Below are positions 7,022-15,532 of a stretch of DNA of 36,208 nucleotides, in pieces. Source of the stretch: Polaromonas glacialis (lineage in GTDB: Bacteria; Pseudomonadota; Gammaproteobacteria; Burkholderiales; Burkholderiaceae_C); contig NZ_KL448327.1 in the NCBI RefSeq assembly GCF_000709345.1, positions 21,372-57,579 of the forward strand, given 5' to 3'. The notes beneath the pieces were generated by a model. The model did no database searches. It was not told the origin of the DNA and saw only the letters and a program-made list of their open reading frames with translations. The position numbers and the translations under genes were made by a program. Numbering within the stretch: the first letter of the stretch is position 1; each line of letters starts with the position of its first letter.

Positions 7022-7837
7022 TCAGTGCGGGGCTGCCTTGAGGGCGTCGATTTGCGTGCAAATCTGTGCAAGCATGGCGATGTCACTGAAGGCAACGGAA
7101 TGGGTCGTGATGGTCACCGAGCCCTTGTGAGTGGTGCTCTTGCTGTCCCCGATGTCGCTGAGATCGACCACGTAGTGATACCAAAGCGCTGAAACCTCAC
7201 TGACGCTCGACGTGCCGTCCTCGGCCTTCACCACTGGCGATGTCAGGAACCAGAATTCCGAGTTGTCTTCATGAACCGCATTGCTTTTTGTTTCGGTGAT
7301 GCCAGTGATGACCGTTTCCAAGTGACCTGCGACCTGTACTGGGTCTATATGGCCGCCTTGAACCTCGCCAAGCACTGAGGCTGCGGCCTTGAAAATATCC
7401 TGAATCAGTCCGTAGGTGGTCGAAGTCACCGTTTGGCTCAGATTTTTTGACGAAACCGTGTACAGGTGGTTGGCACTGACCAGCTCGAAGTTATCGAGAA
7501 CTTTGTTGAGTTGGGACTCGTACGACACCAGCTCGGGGCTGGCAATCTGATAGTTGTAGCCATCTGATGGCTTGGCGGGCGTGCCGCCGCTCTCCCGTGT
7601 CACCATTGCATTGGGGTCCACGACTCGAACGACCTGGAACTTTTGGCCTGTCGCTGGGACGCTCGCCTTGACGACGGCAATCATGCTATCCACGGACTGC
7701 GAGGAGTTGTCGTCGCAATTCAGCCCAACGACCTTCAGGCTTCGCGAGATTGCTTTCGGGTCGATCTGACGTTGCGGAGGTAGCACCTCGCCCACAATCG
7801 TCAGCGGAATTCGATTGGTCTGAACAGGAAAACTCAT
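7022..7837 (-). CDS. Protein of unknown function upstream of the EndoU gene
   Basis: The 271-residue protein is not confidently recognised. It has no signal peptide or membrane segment. The ATG has a good AGGAG 6 nt upstream. The gene reads in the same direction as the EndoU gene with a 76-nt gap, so the two may be one transcript. The C-terminal half (VITGITETKSNA, SEFWFLTSPVV, SALWYHYVVDLSDIG, GSVTITTHSVAFSD) alternates helix-like and strand-like sequence and faintly recalls the Cyt-like (CytB / volvatoxin) pore-forming fold; this is a visual impression only. It could equally be an immunity or accessory protein. Confidence 0.7.
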   Translation of the reverse strand: MSFPVQTNRIPLTIVGEVLPPQRQIDPKAISRSLKVVGLNCDDNSSQSVDSMIAVVKASVPATGQKFQVVRVVDPNAMVTRESGGTPAKPSDGYNYQIASPELVSYESQLNKVLDNFELVSANHLYTVSSKNLSQTVTSTTYGLIQDIFKAAASVLGEVQGGHIDPVQVAGHLETVITGITETKSNAVHEDNSEFWFLTSPVVKAEDGTSSVSEVSALWYHYVVDLSDIGDSKSTTHKGSVTITTHSVAFSDIAMLAQICTQIDALKAAPH

Positions 7838-7918
7838 TACAAACTCCTATCCCGGATAGAGAGGGCGAAATTTCCGGCATCCTTCCGGTATTCGAAAGCC
7901 AGAATTACGGCATTAGGA

Positions 7919-8128
7919 ATGTCGGAAGATACTACACCCACCTGGGAATGGAAAGGAAAAATCAATCCCGAAGATGTCCCTGTCAGTGAGGCTCGTGCGC
8001 GCGGCGTAGCGTGGGGGACCGCGTCGGGCGGTGCGCAACTAGGAATTATGTTAATTTCACTTGCTGCTCCTGAGTTCATCCTGGCTTATGAATTTTTCAT
8101 GCCGACAGCGCGATCTCTGCCAGTTTGA
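7919..8128 (+). CDS. Short hypothetical protein, doubtful
   Basis: A 69-codon frame starting MSEDTTPTWEWKGKINPEDV with a hydrophobic segment (QLGIMLISLAAPEFILAYEFFM). AGGA lies almost directly before the ATG, which is too close for a normal ribosome site. It diverges from the unknown gene at 7022-7837. The composition looks protein-like, but nothing else supports it; it may be a truncated membrane protein gene. Confidence 0.3.
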   Translation: MSEDTTPTWEWKGKINPEDVPVSEARARGVAWGTASGGAQLGIMLISLAAPEFILAYEFFMPTARSLPV

Positions 8129-8434
8129 ACCCCCTGCCATGCCTGGAAGTGCATCGTAAATCAAACCATTTTCCTACCGGCGCGAGTCTTCAGCGGATTT
8201 GACCTGGAAAGCGGGCCATCGAATGCGTGCTGTTTATCACGCCGGCCTGGCGCAGTGCCCGAAAGGTGGCCCGAAGCCAGCGGCATGTTGCCTTTAAGGC
8301 TGCGCTGCCCGGCGCTGCCGCTTCACCATGGTGTATCAAGGCATCATGAACTGGCTACACTGAACTTATAAAGCAGCGCCTGGAGTTTGATCACAGGCGT
8401 TCATTGGTATTCCTTTGTTGAGGATTCATACCCC
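8129..8434. other. Intergenic, no gene seen; upstream region of the stress-protein gene
   Basis: About 300 bp without a convincing frame on either strand. A TTATAA at about 8365 could be a -10 element for the downstream gene, but no clear -35 partner was found. Confidence 0.4.
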
Positions 8435-8878
8435 ATGTACAAGCATCTTTTTGTGCCCGTTGACGGCTCCGAGCTTTCCCACCGTGCGATGGATGGCAGC
8501 ATTGAACTTGCCCTTCAACTGGGCGCCCGTATCACGGGCTTTGTGGTCGAGCCCGATCTGCCGCTTTCTGCGAACGCCCCGCGCGGTGACGAGTTCATCC
8601 ATCGCATCAAGGACCATGAAGCCAAAAACGAAGCGCACGCCGCAGCCCTGCTCGGGCAGTTTGAAAAGCGCGCCCAGGCCAAAGGGGTTCAGTTCACCGC
8701 CCACCATGTGACTTCTTACTCGGTCGATGAGACCATCGTTGACGAGGCCCAAAAAGCCGGCGCTGACATGATTGTCATGGTCACGCACGGGCGAAGCCGG
8801 GTGGGGAAATTCGTGTTCGGCTCGCACACCAAGAACGTCATCATCGAGAGCACGCTTCCCGTGCTGGTGCTGCGCTAA
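8435..8878 (+). CDS. Universal stress protein, UspA family
   Basis: A single-domain cytoplasmic Usp protein of 147 residues. It starts MYKHLFVPVDGSELSHRAMD, the usual first strand with Asp10. It ends with HGRSRVGKFVFGSHTKNVI, the G-2x-G-9x-G(S/T)-type nucleotide-binding loop, then LPVLVLR. It is predicted to bind ATP and act in stress survival; the exact role is unknown. ATG 8435 was preferred over an upstream in-frame start (8387) because family members begin at this point; GAGG lies ~11 nt upstream. The gene seems to be monocistronic. Confidence 0.93.
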   Translation: MYKHLFVPVDGSELSHRAMDGSIELALQLGARITGFVVEPDLPLSANAPRGDEFIHRIKDHEAKNEAHAAALLGQFEKRAQAKGVQFTAHHVTSYSVDETIVDEAQKAGADMIVMVTHGRSRVGKFVFGSHTKNVIIESTLPVLVLR

Positions 8879-9107
8879 GGACAGTGGATCCCAAGCGCTC
8901 ATTTCGGAAGTTGGAGGTCCAGAAGGACATGGGTAGCTTGTCGTGACCTGGCGCCAGGATTAGCTTCAGCTGGGTAAAGCCACTGCCAGGCGTGGACGTG
9001 TGAATATGACAAGCTCCCCAGGGCGATGTCCCGGCTTTATCAAGGCGGTTCAATCTTGCCCAGTTGGCGCTGAGCAAGTTAAGCAAGTCCCAGGCTTGCC
9101 GGATTTT

Positions 9108-9491
9108 TTACTCGGCTGCTGCGCTGCCGGAAGCTGCCGCGTCATCATTGCGAATCAGGAAATCCTCCCGCGTATTGCCGGCGGCCACCAAGTCGTTGAG
9201 CCACTTGGGCGCAGTACCCCGGCCGGTCCAGCCCTGGCCTTCTGGGCCGCGGTACTTGATGGGCGAGGACACGACGGGTTTTTTGCCCTTGACCGGACTC
9301 GCCGGTTTGGCCGGGGCTGCCTTGGGCCTGGCTTTGGGCGCCGGACGGCTCAGCTCTTCGGCCGTGATGCCGTAGGCGGCCATTTGCTCGCGCAGCTGGG
9401 CCAGTACGGCGGGCCGGCTTTTTCTCTGCAGTTCGGCAGCTTGCTTTTCCATGTCGGCGATTTGCTGGCGGAGCTTGACGAGTTCGTTCAT
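9108..9491 (-). CDS. H-NS-family nucleoid protein, paralog 1
   Basis: A small basic DNA-binding protein of 127 residues. The N-terminal helix (MNELVKLRQQIADMEKQAAEL) would dimerise. An Ala/Pro/Lys-rich linker follows. The C-terminal H-NS motif is KYRGPEGQGWTGRGTAPKWL, with the TGRGTAP loop that contacts the minor groove of AT-rich DNA. Such proteins silence horizontally acquired genes. A close paralog lies at 14655-15014 on the same strand, and the two share their 5' leader sequence. No strong Shine-Dalgarno precedes the ATG in either copy. The C-terminal tail DDAAASGSAAAE is specific to this copy. Confidence 0.93.
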   Translation of the reverse strand: MNELVKLRQQIADMEKQAAELQRKSRPAVLAQLREQMAAYGITAEELSRPAPKARPKAAPAKPASPVKGKKPVVSSPIKYRGPEGQGWTGRGTAPKWLNDLVAAGNTREDFLIRNDDAAASGSAAAE

Positions 9492-9535
9492 GTTGGATTT
9501 TTTCTAAAGTTATACAGCGCCTATCGTACTGCGCC
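9492..9535 (-). promoter_or_regulatory. Leader / promoter region shared by the two H-NS-like genes
   Basis: Read on the minus strand, the 42 bases before the ATG (AGTACGATAGGCGCTG, TATAACTTTAGAAAAAATC) closely match those before paralog 2 (AGTAGGATGGGCGCTG, ATAAAACTTTAGAAAAACTC). TATAAC or TAAAAC could be the -10 element, giving a short leader. Conservation beyond the coding region suggests duplication together with the regulatory sequence. Confidence 0.55.
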
Positions 9536-9866
9536 TGAACGGTGAGCCTTGTCAGTCAAGAGCCTGCTGCTGCAGGCTGGTCAGCGTGCTGGGCGATGGG
9601 GACTTGATGGGCTGAATGCAACAAGGCTCTACAGACGAAGATCGGCATCGCCGACGGCTTTTGCGCGGCCGCTTCAACGTCTTGCACCCGGCTGTCTGGC
9701 ATGCGCTAAATGCGCGATGGGATCGATGTCGATCATGCTGGCGGCCAGGCCGCTTTTGCCGGTGCATTCACAGCCTTCACAGCCTTCCCTGTGATCAGTC
9801 ATGTGAAGCCGTTTACGGGCGTGACCAAGTTCGGTGCATGGCAGGGCATTACGGATAAGCTGTGCA
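9536..9866. other. Intergenic, no gene seen
   Basis: About 330 bp between the H-NS leader and the IS66 target site. Open frames here show no family features, start-site support or repeats that I could recognise. Confidence 0.5.
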
Positions 9867-9874
9867 GGTCTATG
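9867..9874. repeat. 8-bp target duplication of IS66 copy 1, left
   Basis: GGTCTATG lies directly before the IS end and is repeated directly after the other end at 12474-12481. Eight bp is the known duplication length for IS66. Confidence 0.95.
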
Positions 9875-9957
9875 GTAAGCGGTCCGCGAACCACGCCCTT
9901 TTATTCGTGAGCTGATTCGATGATGCTATGTGTCCATCTACAACTACATGGACACCT

Positions 9958-10365
9958 ATGACAGAGATGAACGCAGAGTTGCTGGCCCGGCTGGTGGTCG
10001 GGCGCAAACGCGACGGACGGTGCACTTACGACCCGCTGGCCAAGCAGGCGCTAATTGACGAATGCCTCAAGCCTGGCGTGTCGGTGGCGCGCGTGGGGAT
10101 GCTGTACGGCATCAACGCCAATTTGCTGCGCACCTGGATTGCCAAGTCAGGCCAGCCCAACCATGGCAAAGCGCTGGCGTCGCCAGCGGCTTTCGTGGCC
10201 GTGCAGGTTAGCGAGCCGGCAGCGCCGGCTGCAACAACCGCACCAGTCGCACTTTGCCTGCACGTGCGCCTGCCCAACGGGGTGGCGCTCGATGTGGGCC
10301 AGGTCCCGCTGGAGGCGATGGCGCCCGTGCTGCAACTGCTGGGCACACTGGCGTGTTCACGCTGA
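9958..10365 (+). CDS. tnpA: IS66 accessory protein TnpA
   Basis: A 135-residue helix-turn-helix protein of the TnpA/Orf1 type: KQALIDECLKPGVSVARVGMLYGINANLLRTWI. It is needed for IS66 transposition and probably binds DNA. ATG 9958 (MTEMNAELLARL) is preferred to an upstream GTG. The 3' end overlaps tnpB by 13 nt. Confidence 0.92.
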   Translation: MTEMNAELLARLVVGRKRDGRCTYDPLAKQALIDECLKPGVSVARVGMLYGINANLLRTWIAKSGQPNHGKALASPAAFVAVQVSEPAAPAATTAPVALCLHVRLPNGVALDVGQVPLEAMAPVLQLLGTLACSR

Positions 10366-10706
10366 ACGCCACCCGTGCGGTGTACCTGCACCAGGAGGCC
10401 ATTGATTTTCGCAAGAGCATCAACGGTCTGGCCAGCCTGGTCGAGCATGGCCTGGGCCTGGACGCGTTTGCCCAGGCACTGTTTGTCTTTGCCAACCGCA
10501 GGCGCGACCGCATCAAGATTCTGGGCTGGGATGTCAACGGGTTTTGGCTGCTGCACAAGCGCCTGGAGAAGGACCGCTTCATCTGGCCGCGAGGCGAACT
10601 CGGCGTCGTGACGCTCAGCGTGGAGCAGCTGCACTGGCTGCTCAAGGGTATCGACATCCAGGCCCTGCGCGGACACCAGGCCGTGCGCTACGAGCGCGCA
10701 GCGTAA
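10353..10706 (+). CDS. tnpB: IS66 accessory protein TnpB
   Basis: The 117-residue protein has the IS66 Orf2 signature: AVYLHQEAIDFRKSINGLASLV, FVFANRRRDRIKILGWDVNGFWLLHKRLEKDRF and a C-terminal LSVEQLHWLLKGID. The GTG at 10353 gives the usual N-terminus (FTLNATRAVYL) and overlaps the end of tnpA. TnpB proteins of IS66 are essential accessory proteins of unknown chemistry. Confidence 0.93.
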   Translation: MFTLNATRAVYLHQEAIDFRKSINGLASLVEHGLGLDAFAQALFVFANRRRDRIKILGWDVNGFWLLHKRLEKDRFIWPRGELGVVTLSVEQLHWLLKGIDIQALRGHQAVRYERAA

Positions 10707-10789
10707 GGGGGACAAATTCTGGCTTGGAAGGCAAGGCTCAGACTCGGATTTTTGGGAACTTTCACCCGCGCCGCCTTGTCTAAACGGGC

Positions 10790-12391
10790 ATGCTCGCTGT
10801 GCCTGATGCCCAAGAAATAGACGCCTTGAAAGAGGCGCTGGCGCAGGCTTTGCAGCGCAGCGACGCCCTGGCGGGGGAGTTGCGTATGGTGCGCGCCGAG
10901 CGTGACCTGCTCCAGGAGCGGCTCAAGCAGTTCATGCGCAAGCTCTTTGCCGCCCGCAGCGAAGCGGGCAGCCCGCAGCAAAGGGACCTGTTCTTCAACG
11001 AGGCCGAGGCGCTGGGCGCGGCCAGCGAACCGGCCACTTGCGACGGCCACGAAGATGGCAGCCAGGAGGTCCGCGCCCATCAGCGCGTGCCGCGCGGACG
11101 CAAGCCGCTCGATGCGGCCTTGCCCCGGGAGGTGGTGCGCCACGAACTGCCCGAAGACCAGCGGGTGTGCCCGCACGATGGCACGGCGCTGGTGGAAATT
11201 GGCGTGGAGACCAGCGAGCAGCTCGACATCATTCCCCAGCAGGTTCGCGTGATTCGCCATGAACGCGTCAAATATGCCTGTCCCTGCTGCGATGGCGCCT
11301 TGCGCCTGGCGTCCAAGCCGGCGCAAATCATCCCCAAGGGCTTGTTCAGCGAAGGCCTGCTGGCCTGGGTGATTACGTCGAAGTATTGCGACGGCCTGCC
11401 GCTGTACCGCCAGACGGCGCTGCTCTCGCGCTTTGGCGGCGGCGACCTGGCGCGCAACACCCTGGCCGCCAGCGTCGTGCGCGTGGGCCGGGAGGTGCAG
11501 CCCATCATCAATGTGCTGCGCGACCATTTGCTGGACTCGCCCCTCATCCATGGCGACGAAACCCATGTGCAGGTACTCAAAGAAGCCGGCAAAAGCGCGC
11601 AGTCCAAAAGCTACATGTGGGTGCAGACAACCCCGTGCTCCGGGGTGCAGGGAGCGGGGCCACCCATCCGGCTGTTTGGCTACGCGCCCTCGCGCAGCAC
11701 GGCGGCCGCACAAATCCTGTATGCCGGGGTGCAAGAAGGCAGCGTGCTGATGACGGATGGCTACGCGGTTTATGACGCCATCGCGCAGGCGCACCACCTC
11801 GTGCATCTGGGATGCTGGGCGCATTGCAGGCGCGGGTTCCATGAGGCGCTGCAGGCGCTGCCCAGGAATGCGCGCGGCCCCGAGCAGCTCGCTGCGCGGT
11901 TTCTCGCGCTCATCGCCCAGTTGTATGCGGTAGAGTCGCGCGCACGCGAGCACCGGCTTCCTCCCCAGGAATTGCTGGTCCAGCGGCAACAGCACAGCGT
12001 GCCCGTGCTTGGCCAGATAGAGGCGTTGCTGCTGGCCAACGTGCACACCGTGCTGCCGGGCAGTTTGCTGGGCAAGGCGCTGCATTACCTGGCTTCGCAA
12101 TGGACGAAGCTGGCGCTGTATGTCACCGATGGCGCCTACCCGATTGACAACAATGCTGCCGAAAATTCGATTCGTCCGTTTTGTATTGGAAGACGCAACT
12201 GGCTCTTCAGCGATACGGTAGCCGGCGCACAGGCCAGCGCCAACCTGTATTCGTTGCTGCAGACCTGCGTGGTCAACGGCGTCGACGGCTACGCGTACCT
12301 GCGCGCATTGCTCACCGCGCTGCCCAGCGCGCAAACGGCAGACGACTACGAGGCGCTACTGCCTTGGCGCATTACATTGCCCGGCCGCTGA
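10790..12391 (+). CDS. tnpC: IS66 transposase TnpC
   Basis: The 533-residue DDE transposase. Domains in order: N-terminal coiled coil and basic region (EIDALKEALAQALQRSD, RERLKQFMRKLFAARSE); zinc-finger-like CPHDGT and CPCCDGAL; the catalytic core with Asp in LIHGDETHVQVL, Asp in LMTDGYAVYD, a CWAHCRRGF stretch and Glu in DNNAAENSIRPFCIGRRNWLF; and a C-terminal IS66 tail. All key residues are present, so the element is probably active. The stop lies 82 nt before the IS right end. Confidence 0.95.
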   Translation: MLAVPDAQEIDALKEALAQALQRSDALAGELRMVRAERDLLQERLKQFMRKLFAARSEAGSPQQRDLFFNEAEALGAASEPATCDGHEDGSQEVRAHQRVPRGRKPLDAALPREVVRHELPEDQRVCPHDGTALVEIGVETSEQLDIIPQQVRVIRHERVKYACPCCDGALRLASKPAQIIPKGLFSEGLLAWVITSKYCDGLPLYRQTALLSRFGGGDLARNTLAASVVRVGREVQPIINVLRDHLLDSPLIHGDETHVQVLKEAGKSAQSKSYMWVQTTPCSGVQGAGPPIRLFGYAPSRSTAAAQILYAGVQEGSVLMTDGYAVYDAIAQAHHLVHLGCWAHCRRGFHEALQALPRNARGPEQLAARFLALIAQLYAVESRAREHRLPPQELLVQRQQHSVPVLGQIEALLLANVHTVLPGSLLGKALHYLASQWTKLALYVTDGAYPIDNNAAENSIRPFCIGRRNWLFSDTVAGAQASANLYSLLQTCVVNGVDGYAYLRALLTALPSAQTADDYEALLPWRITLPGR

Positions 12392-12473
12392 GCAGCGGCC
12401 GGGCAACGCTCCTCAGCCATTTCAATCACACCCCGGCCAGCGGCGCAAGGTACGCTGTTAATTGACCGCATAC

Positions 12474-12481
12474 GGTCTATG
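12474..12481. repeat. 8-bp target duplication of IS66 copy 1, right
   Basis: GGTCTATG, identical to 9867-9874. The next gene starts 8 bp further on, so the IS sits directly in its 5' region. Confidence 0.95.
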
Positions 12482-12489
12482 CTGAGGGC

Positions 12490-12990
12490 ATGAGCGCACC
12501 CAAGTCCCTGTTGATCGTGTACCACTCCATGACTGGCGGCACGCGCCAGATGGCCGAATCAGCGTGCGCCGGAGCCCTGACGGACACCGGCGTCGAGGTC
12601 CGGCTGCTGCATGCCTCGCAAGCAGGCCCCGACGATGTGCTGGCGGCCGACGGCATGATCTTCGCCACGCCAGAAAACCTTGCGGCCATGAGCGGTCAGC
12701 TCAAGGACTTCTTCGACCGCAGCTACTACGCTGTGCTGGACCATGCCGGCGGCCGGCCCTATGCCAGCTTGGTCTGCGCCGGCAGCGATGGAAGCAATGC
12801 GGCCAGGCAGATCGAGCGCATCGCCACGGGTTGGCGCCTCAAGCCCATTGCCGAGCCGCTGATCGTGTGCACGCATGCGCAGACGGCGCAAGCCATTTTG
12901 GCGCCCAAGCACATTTCTGCCGGTGACCTGGAGCGCTGCCGCACGCTGGGCGAGGCCATGGCCGCGGGTCTGGCGCTGGGCGTGTTCTGA
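12490..12990 (+). CDS. Flavodoxin-like / NAD(P)H-dependent FMN reductase family protein
   Basis: A 166-residue cytoplasmic protein with a flavodoxin fold. The first strand and FMN-phosphate loop are LLIVYHSMTGGTRQMAE, followed by GMIFATPENLAAMSGQLKDFFDR (the region over the isoalloxazine ring) and ASLVCAGSDGSNAARQIERI. It probably binds FMN and passes electrons or reduces quinone-like or other small acceptors; the substrate cannot be told. The ATG lies 16 nt downstream of the IS66 right end, so the native promoter has been displaced by 2.6 kb and expression may depend on IS-derived sequence. Confidence 0.85.
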   Translation: MSAPKSLLIVYHSMTGGTRQMAESACAGALTDTGVEVRLLHASQAGPDDVLAADGMIFATPENLAAMSGQLKDFFDRSYYAVLDHAGGRPYASLVCAGSDGSNAARQIERIATGWRLKPIAEPLIVCTHAQTAQAILAPKHISAGDLERCRTLGEAMAAGLALGVF

Positions 12991-13210
12991 AAGAGCAGGC
13001 GAGCAGGCGCCGCCCGCTGCACGCTTGCACCCAGCTGATCGTGATGCATGGAGAGCTGGCTTGAGCTTTTATCTGTGAGGAGTTTCTGCTTTGCCTTGCA
13101 AGATGAACCTTCTCAATGCCCATTCGGTCCAACTGCTGGCAGACGGCTTGAAAGCGCTATGTTCGCTCGGCCTGCTGCACTCAGGGTCGTATCAGACTGC
13201 CCTTTGACGG

Positions 13211-13247
13211 AAAAAAGGCTCCAAAACCGAAGTTCTGAAGCCTTTTG
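13211..13247 (-). terminator. Rho-independent terminator of the RRM gene
   Basis: On the minus strand AAAAGGCTTC pairs with GGAGCCTTTT, followed by a T run. It lies 73 bp beyond the stop of the RRM gene. It may also serve from the other side. Confidence 0.65.
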
Positions 13248-13319
13248 TGGTTTGCTTAGCGCAAGGCCAGGGCTGCTGGCGTCAACGCCATCTTGACTGT
13301 TGACCGGGGGGTGAAGGGC

Positions 13320-13673
13320 TTAGTAGCCGCCGCGACCACCACCACCGCCGCCGCCGTAACCACCGCCGCCAGAACGATCGCCACCGCCCCCACCGCCAAA
13401 GCCGCCGGTGCGTGGAGGACGTGCCTCCATCGGACGGGCTTCGTTCACAGTGATGCTGCGCCCGCCCAGAGGCTGCCCGTTCATGCCGCTGATGGCCGCT
13501 TGCGCTTGGGCATCATTGGCCATCTCGACAAAGCCAAATCCTTTGGAGCGTCCCGTGTCGCGCTCCATCATGACTTTGGCGCTGGTGACCGCGCCGAACT
13601 GGCCAAACGACTGCTGCAGGTCTTCATCACGTACCGTATAAGGCAGATTGCCGACGTATAGTTTGTTGCCCAT
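13320..13673 (-). CDS. Glycine-rich RRM RNA-binding protein
   Basis: A 117-residue protein with one RNA recognition motif and a Gly/Arg tail. RNP2 is NKLYVGNLPY (residues 3-12) and RNP1 is SKGFGFVEM (about 43-51). The C-terminal GGFGGGGGGDRSGGGGYGGG resembles RGG-type tails. Such proteins in Betaproteobacteria and Cyanobacteria are commonly cold-induced RNA chaperones; that role is inferred. ATG 13673 gives the canonical MGNKLYVGNL start; the frame is open upstream but unlike the family. A long non-coding region precedes it, as is usual for genes with regulated leaders. Confidence 0.95.
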   Translation of the reverse strand: MGNKLYVGNLPYTVRDEDLQQSFGQFGAVTSAKVMMERDTGRSKGFGFVEMANDAQAQAAISGMNGQPLGGRSITVNEARPMEARPPRTGGFGGGGGGDRSGGGGYGGGGGGGRGGY

Positions 13674-14351
13674 GAAGGGGATTCCTCGAAAAACATAAAC
13701 ACAAAGGCGATGGGGGTCTGGAGAGCACAACACATCCGAAAAGTAGCGCCGTCACCTGCGAAACTGGCCGATCACCTGACTTTGCGCGAATGCTTTGGCA
13801 CCCGCACATTTCAAATTATGCGTCAGCCCAGCTCTGGGTCATCGCATTCCCGGCGCGCAACACGCGTGTCCAGCGGTAGAAACGCACGGCCCCGTCAAAA
13901 TCACCAAACATTGAGTCTCATGATCAATACTGAACGGGCTGTCCATGAACGTTCAGCGCTTTCATCCGCGCGCAAATTGACCTGTTTTTGCTGGCGCGCA
14001 GCAACCAGATGCTTTTGCTGGGCAAGTCCGGTGGTTGGACCACCGGGAGGCAAATGTTCTTCTTGGAGACGGCGCGTGTCGTGGTTGTGACGCATCAAGC
14101 CTGCCGCAGCAAGCTTGCAGTGCGCGCCGACCCAAGCTTTCATGCCCTGGCGGACTGCCCTGCTGGTAGCTAGCCGGCGACCATCTAGGCACTGGTGTCA
14201 TCGCTGGCGTTGGGTTTTTAGGCGATGAAAAACCAACCCCTGTGCTGCCGTACAATGGAGCCATCATGCAGATGCCCTGTGCTGGGAAGTAACAGCATCA
14301 CAAGCACGACAGCGCTCAAACCTTTGAGGGGCAAGTCGCTTTCGAAATTTC
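13674..14351. other. Long intergenic region between RRM gene and tRNA
   Basis: About 680 bp without a convincing gene. The part next to the RRM gene must hold its promoter and leader. Near 14210-14245 an imperfect hairpin (TTGGGTTTTT against AAAAACCAA) is visible. TACAAT at about 14250 could be a -10 element reading towards the tRNA, but no clear -35 was found. Confidence 0.4.
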
Positions 14352-14428
<77 letters not shown>

Positions 14429-14434
14429 AGACAA

Positions 14435-14471
14435 AAGCCTCAGCGCATCCACATGTGCTGGGGCTTTTTTG
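14435..14471 (+). terminator. Rho-independent terminator after tRNA-fMet
   Basis: AGCCTCAGC pairs with GCTGGGGCT around an A/C-rich loop and is followed by TTTTTTG. It begins 7 nt after the tRNA CCA. Confidence 0.85.
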
Positions 14472-14654
14472 TTTGGCGGGCAGCTTGCCTGGCATGCACT
14501 GCAATTCAAACGGTTTTGCCAAGGGGTGCCTACCTTCACCGCTTTCACTTGGGCCGGCCACAAAGTGAGCGCTCTGTAACAAGCCGGCTTGACGCCAGGC
14601 ATGCCAAAGCGGCCCGATTTAAACCGTCTGTGATGCCTGTGTTGCAACCTGGCC

Positions 14655-15014
14655 TTACGCTGGCGTGTCTTGGCGGATGAGAAAATCGTCCCGGGTATTG
14701 CCGACCGCCACCAACTCATTGAGCCACTTCGGCGCGGTGCCATGGCCGGTCCACGTCTGGCCTTGCGGTCCGCGGTATTTTGCAGGCGATGGCGCGGCCG
14801 GCTTCTTGCCGTTGGACGGGCTTGCTGCCTTGGCCGCCGCCTTGGGCCGGGCAGTTTTGGATGCCGGGCGGCTCAACTCTTCGGCCGTGATGCCGTAGGC
14901 GGCCATCAGTTCGCGCAGTTCGGCCAGGACGGCGGGCCGGTTCTTTTTCTGCAGTTCAGCGGCCTGCTTTTCCAGGTCGGCAATTTGCTGGCGGAGCTTG
15001 ACGAGTTCATTCAT
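14655..15014 (-). CDS. H-NS-family nucleoid protein, paralog 2
   Basis: A 119-residue close paralog of the protein at 9108-9491: MNELVKLRQQIADLEKQAAELQKKNRPAVL, a basic Ala/Pro linker and the DNA-binding motif KYRGPQGQTWTGHGTAPKWL. Differences include TGHG for TGRG in the AT-hook-like loop and a shorter C-terminus. The frame is open to 15047, but ATG 15014 matches the paralog start and the shared leader lies directly before it. The two probably hetero-oligomerise through the N-terminal helices. Confidence 0.93.
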   Translation of the reverse strand: MNELVKLRQQIADLEKQAAELQKKNRPAVLAELRELMAAYGITAEELSRPASKTARPKAAAKAASPSNGKKPAAPSPAKYRGPQGQTWTGHGTAPKWLNELVAVGNTRDDFLIRQDTPA

Positions 15015-15058
15015 GTTGAGTTTTTCTAAAGTTTTATCAGCGCCCATCCTACTGCGCT
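15015..15058 (-). promoter_or_regulatory. Leader / promoter region shared with H-NS paralog 1
   Basis: The minus-strand sequence before the ATG matches the leader at 9492-9535 (ACTTTAGAAAAA, GGCGCTG, AGTAGGAT). TAAAAC is a candidate -10. Confidence 0.5.
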
Positions 15059-15532
15059 AATGCGCTTGGGGAGCGCGCGCGCCTTCGTTGTCCAGTTTCC
15101 TCGAGCGCTTTGACGCATCGGCGAACAGGCGCCAAAGTTCAATGAGACCGGCCATCAAAAGCGCGCGTTACGCACACTTGGCGCGACTCCCGTCATGGTC
15201 AGCAGGCAGCCATCAACTCCTGGGTGTTTTGTTGCCGTCAAGGATGCCCTGGACGCGGTGACAAGCATTTCTTGACCCGCAGCACTGCGTAAAATACAGG
15301 CAGCCTTGCCAAAGCCGCGCCCTGTGTGGCTTTGGAAGGATTTTTGTCCCCTCATCAACAAAGTTATCCACAAGAAACGCGAACAACTTGGAACCTCCTT
15401 GCCTTAGCGCCTTGGGGGGCCTGCGCTTTCGACGTGGCCATCGCGCAGATCGACCGGTTGATCAAGATCGAACTGCGCGCGCACTGCCGGGCGATCACGG
15501 CCTGCCGCCACGGCTGCAGTTGAAGAACAGCA
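15059..15532. other. Intergenic region with hairpin and a DnaA-box word
   Basis: About 470 bp without a convincing gene. CCAAAGCC (15309-15316) and GGCTTTGG (15328-15335) form an 8-bp stem followed by TTTTTG, terminator-like. TTATCCACA at 15364-15372 equals the consensus DnaA box; only one was seen, and no iterons or replication gene are nearby. Confidence 0.45.

Larger units (their letters stand above)
9875..12473 (+). mobile_element. IS66-family element, copy 1, intact
   Basis: A 2599-bp element with ends GTAAGCGGTC and (reverse) GTATGCGGTC, flanked by a perfect 8-bp duplication. It contains tnpA, tnpB and tnpC. A second copy of the same length, with identical translations, lies inverted at 27096-29694. 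Confidence 0.96.

Noticed and set aside
7837..8079. 80-codon minus-strand frame upstream of the unknown gene
   Set aside because: It abuts the next gene but has no ribosome site or recognisable features, and it conflicts with the equally doubtful plus-strand frame.
10688..12334. Long open frame (548 codons) opposite IS66 tnpC, repeated at 27235-28881
   Set aside because: It is the antisense shadow of a high-GC transposase gene; it occurs in both copies only because the copies are identical, and it has no family features.
13103..13207. 34-codon frame MNLLNAHSVQLLADGLKALC
   Set aside because: No ribosome site at a proper distance and no family; it overlaps the approach to a terminator.
15155..15373. 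72-codon minus-strand frame near the DnaA-box word
   Set aside because: No start-site support, atypical composition, and it crosses the hairpin.
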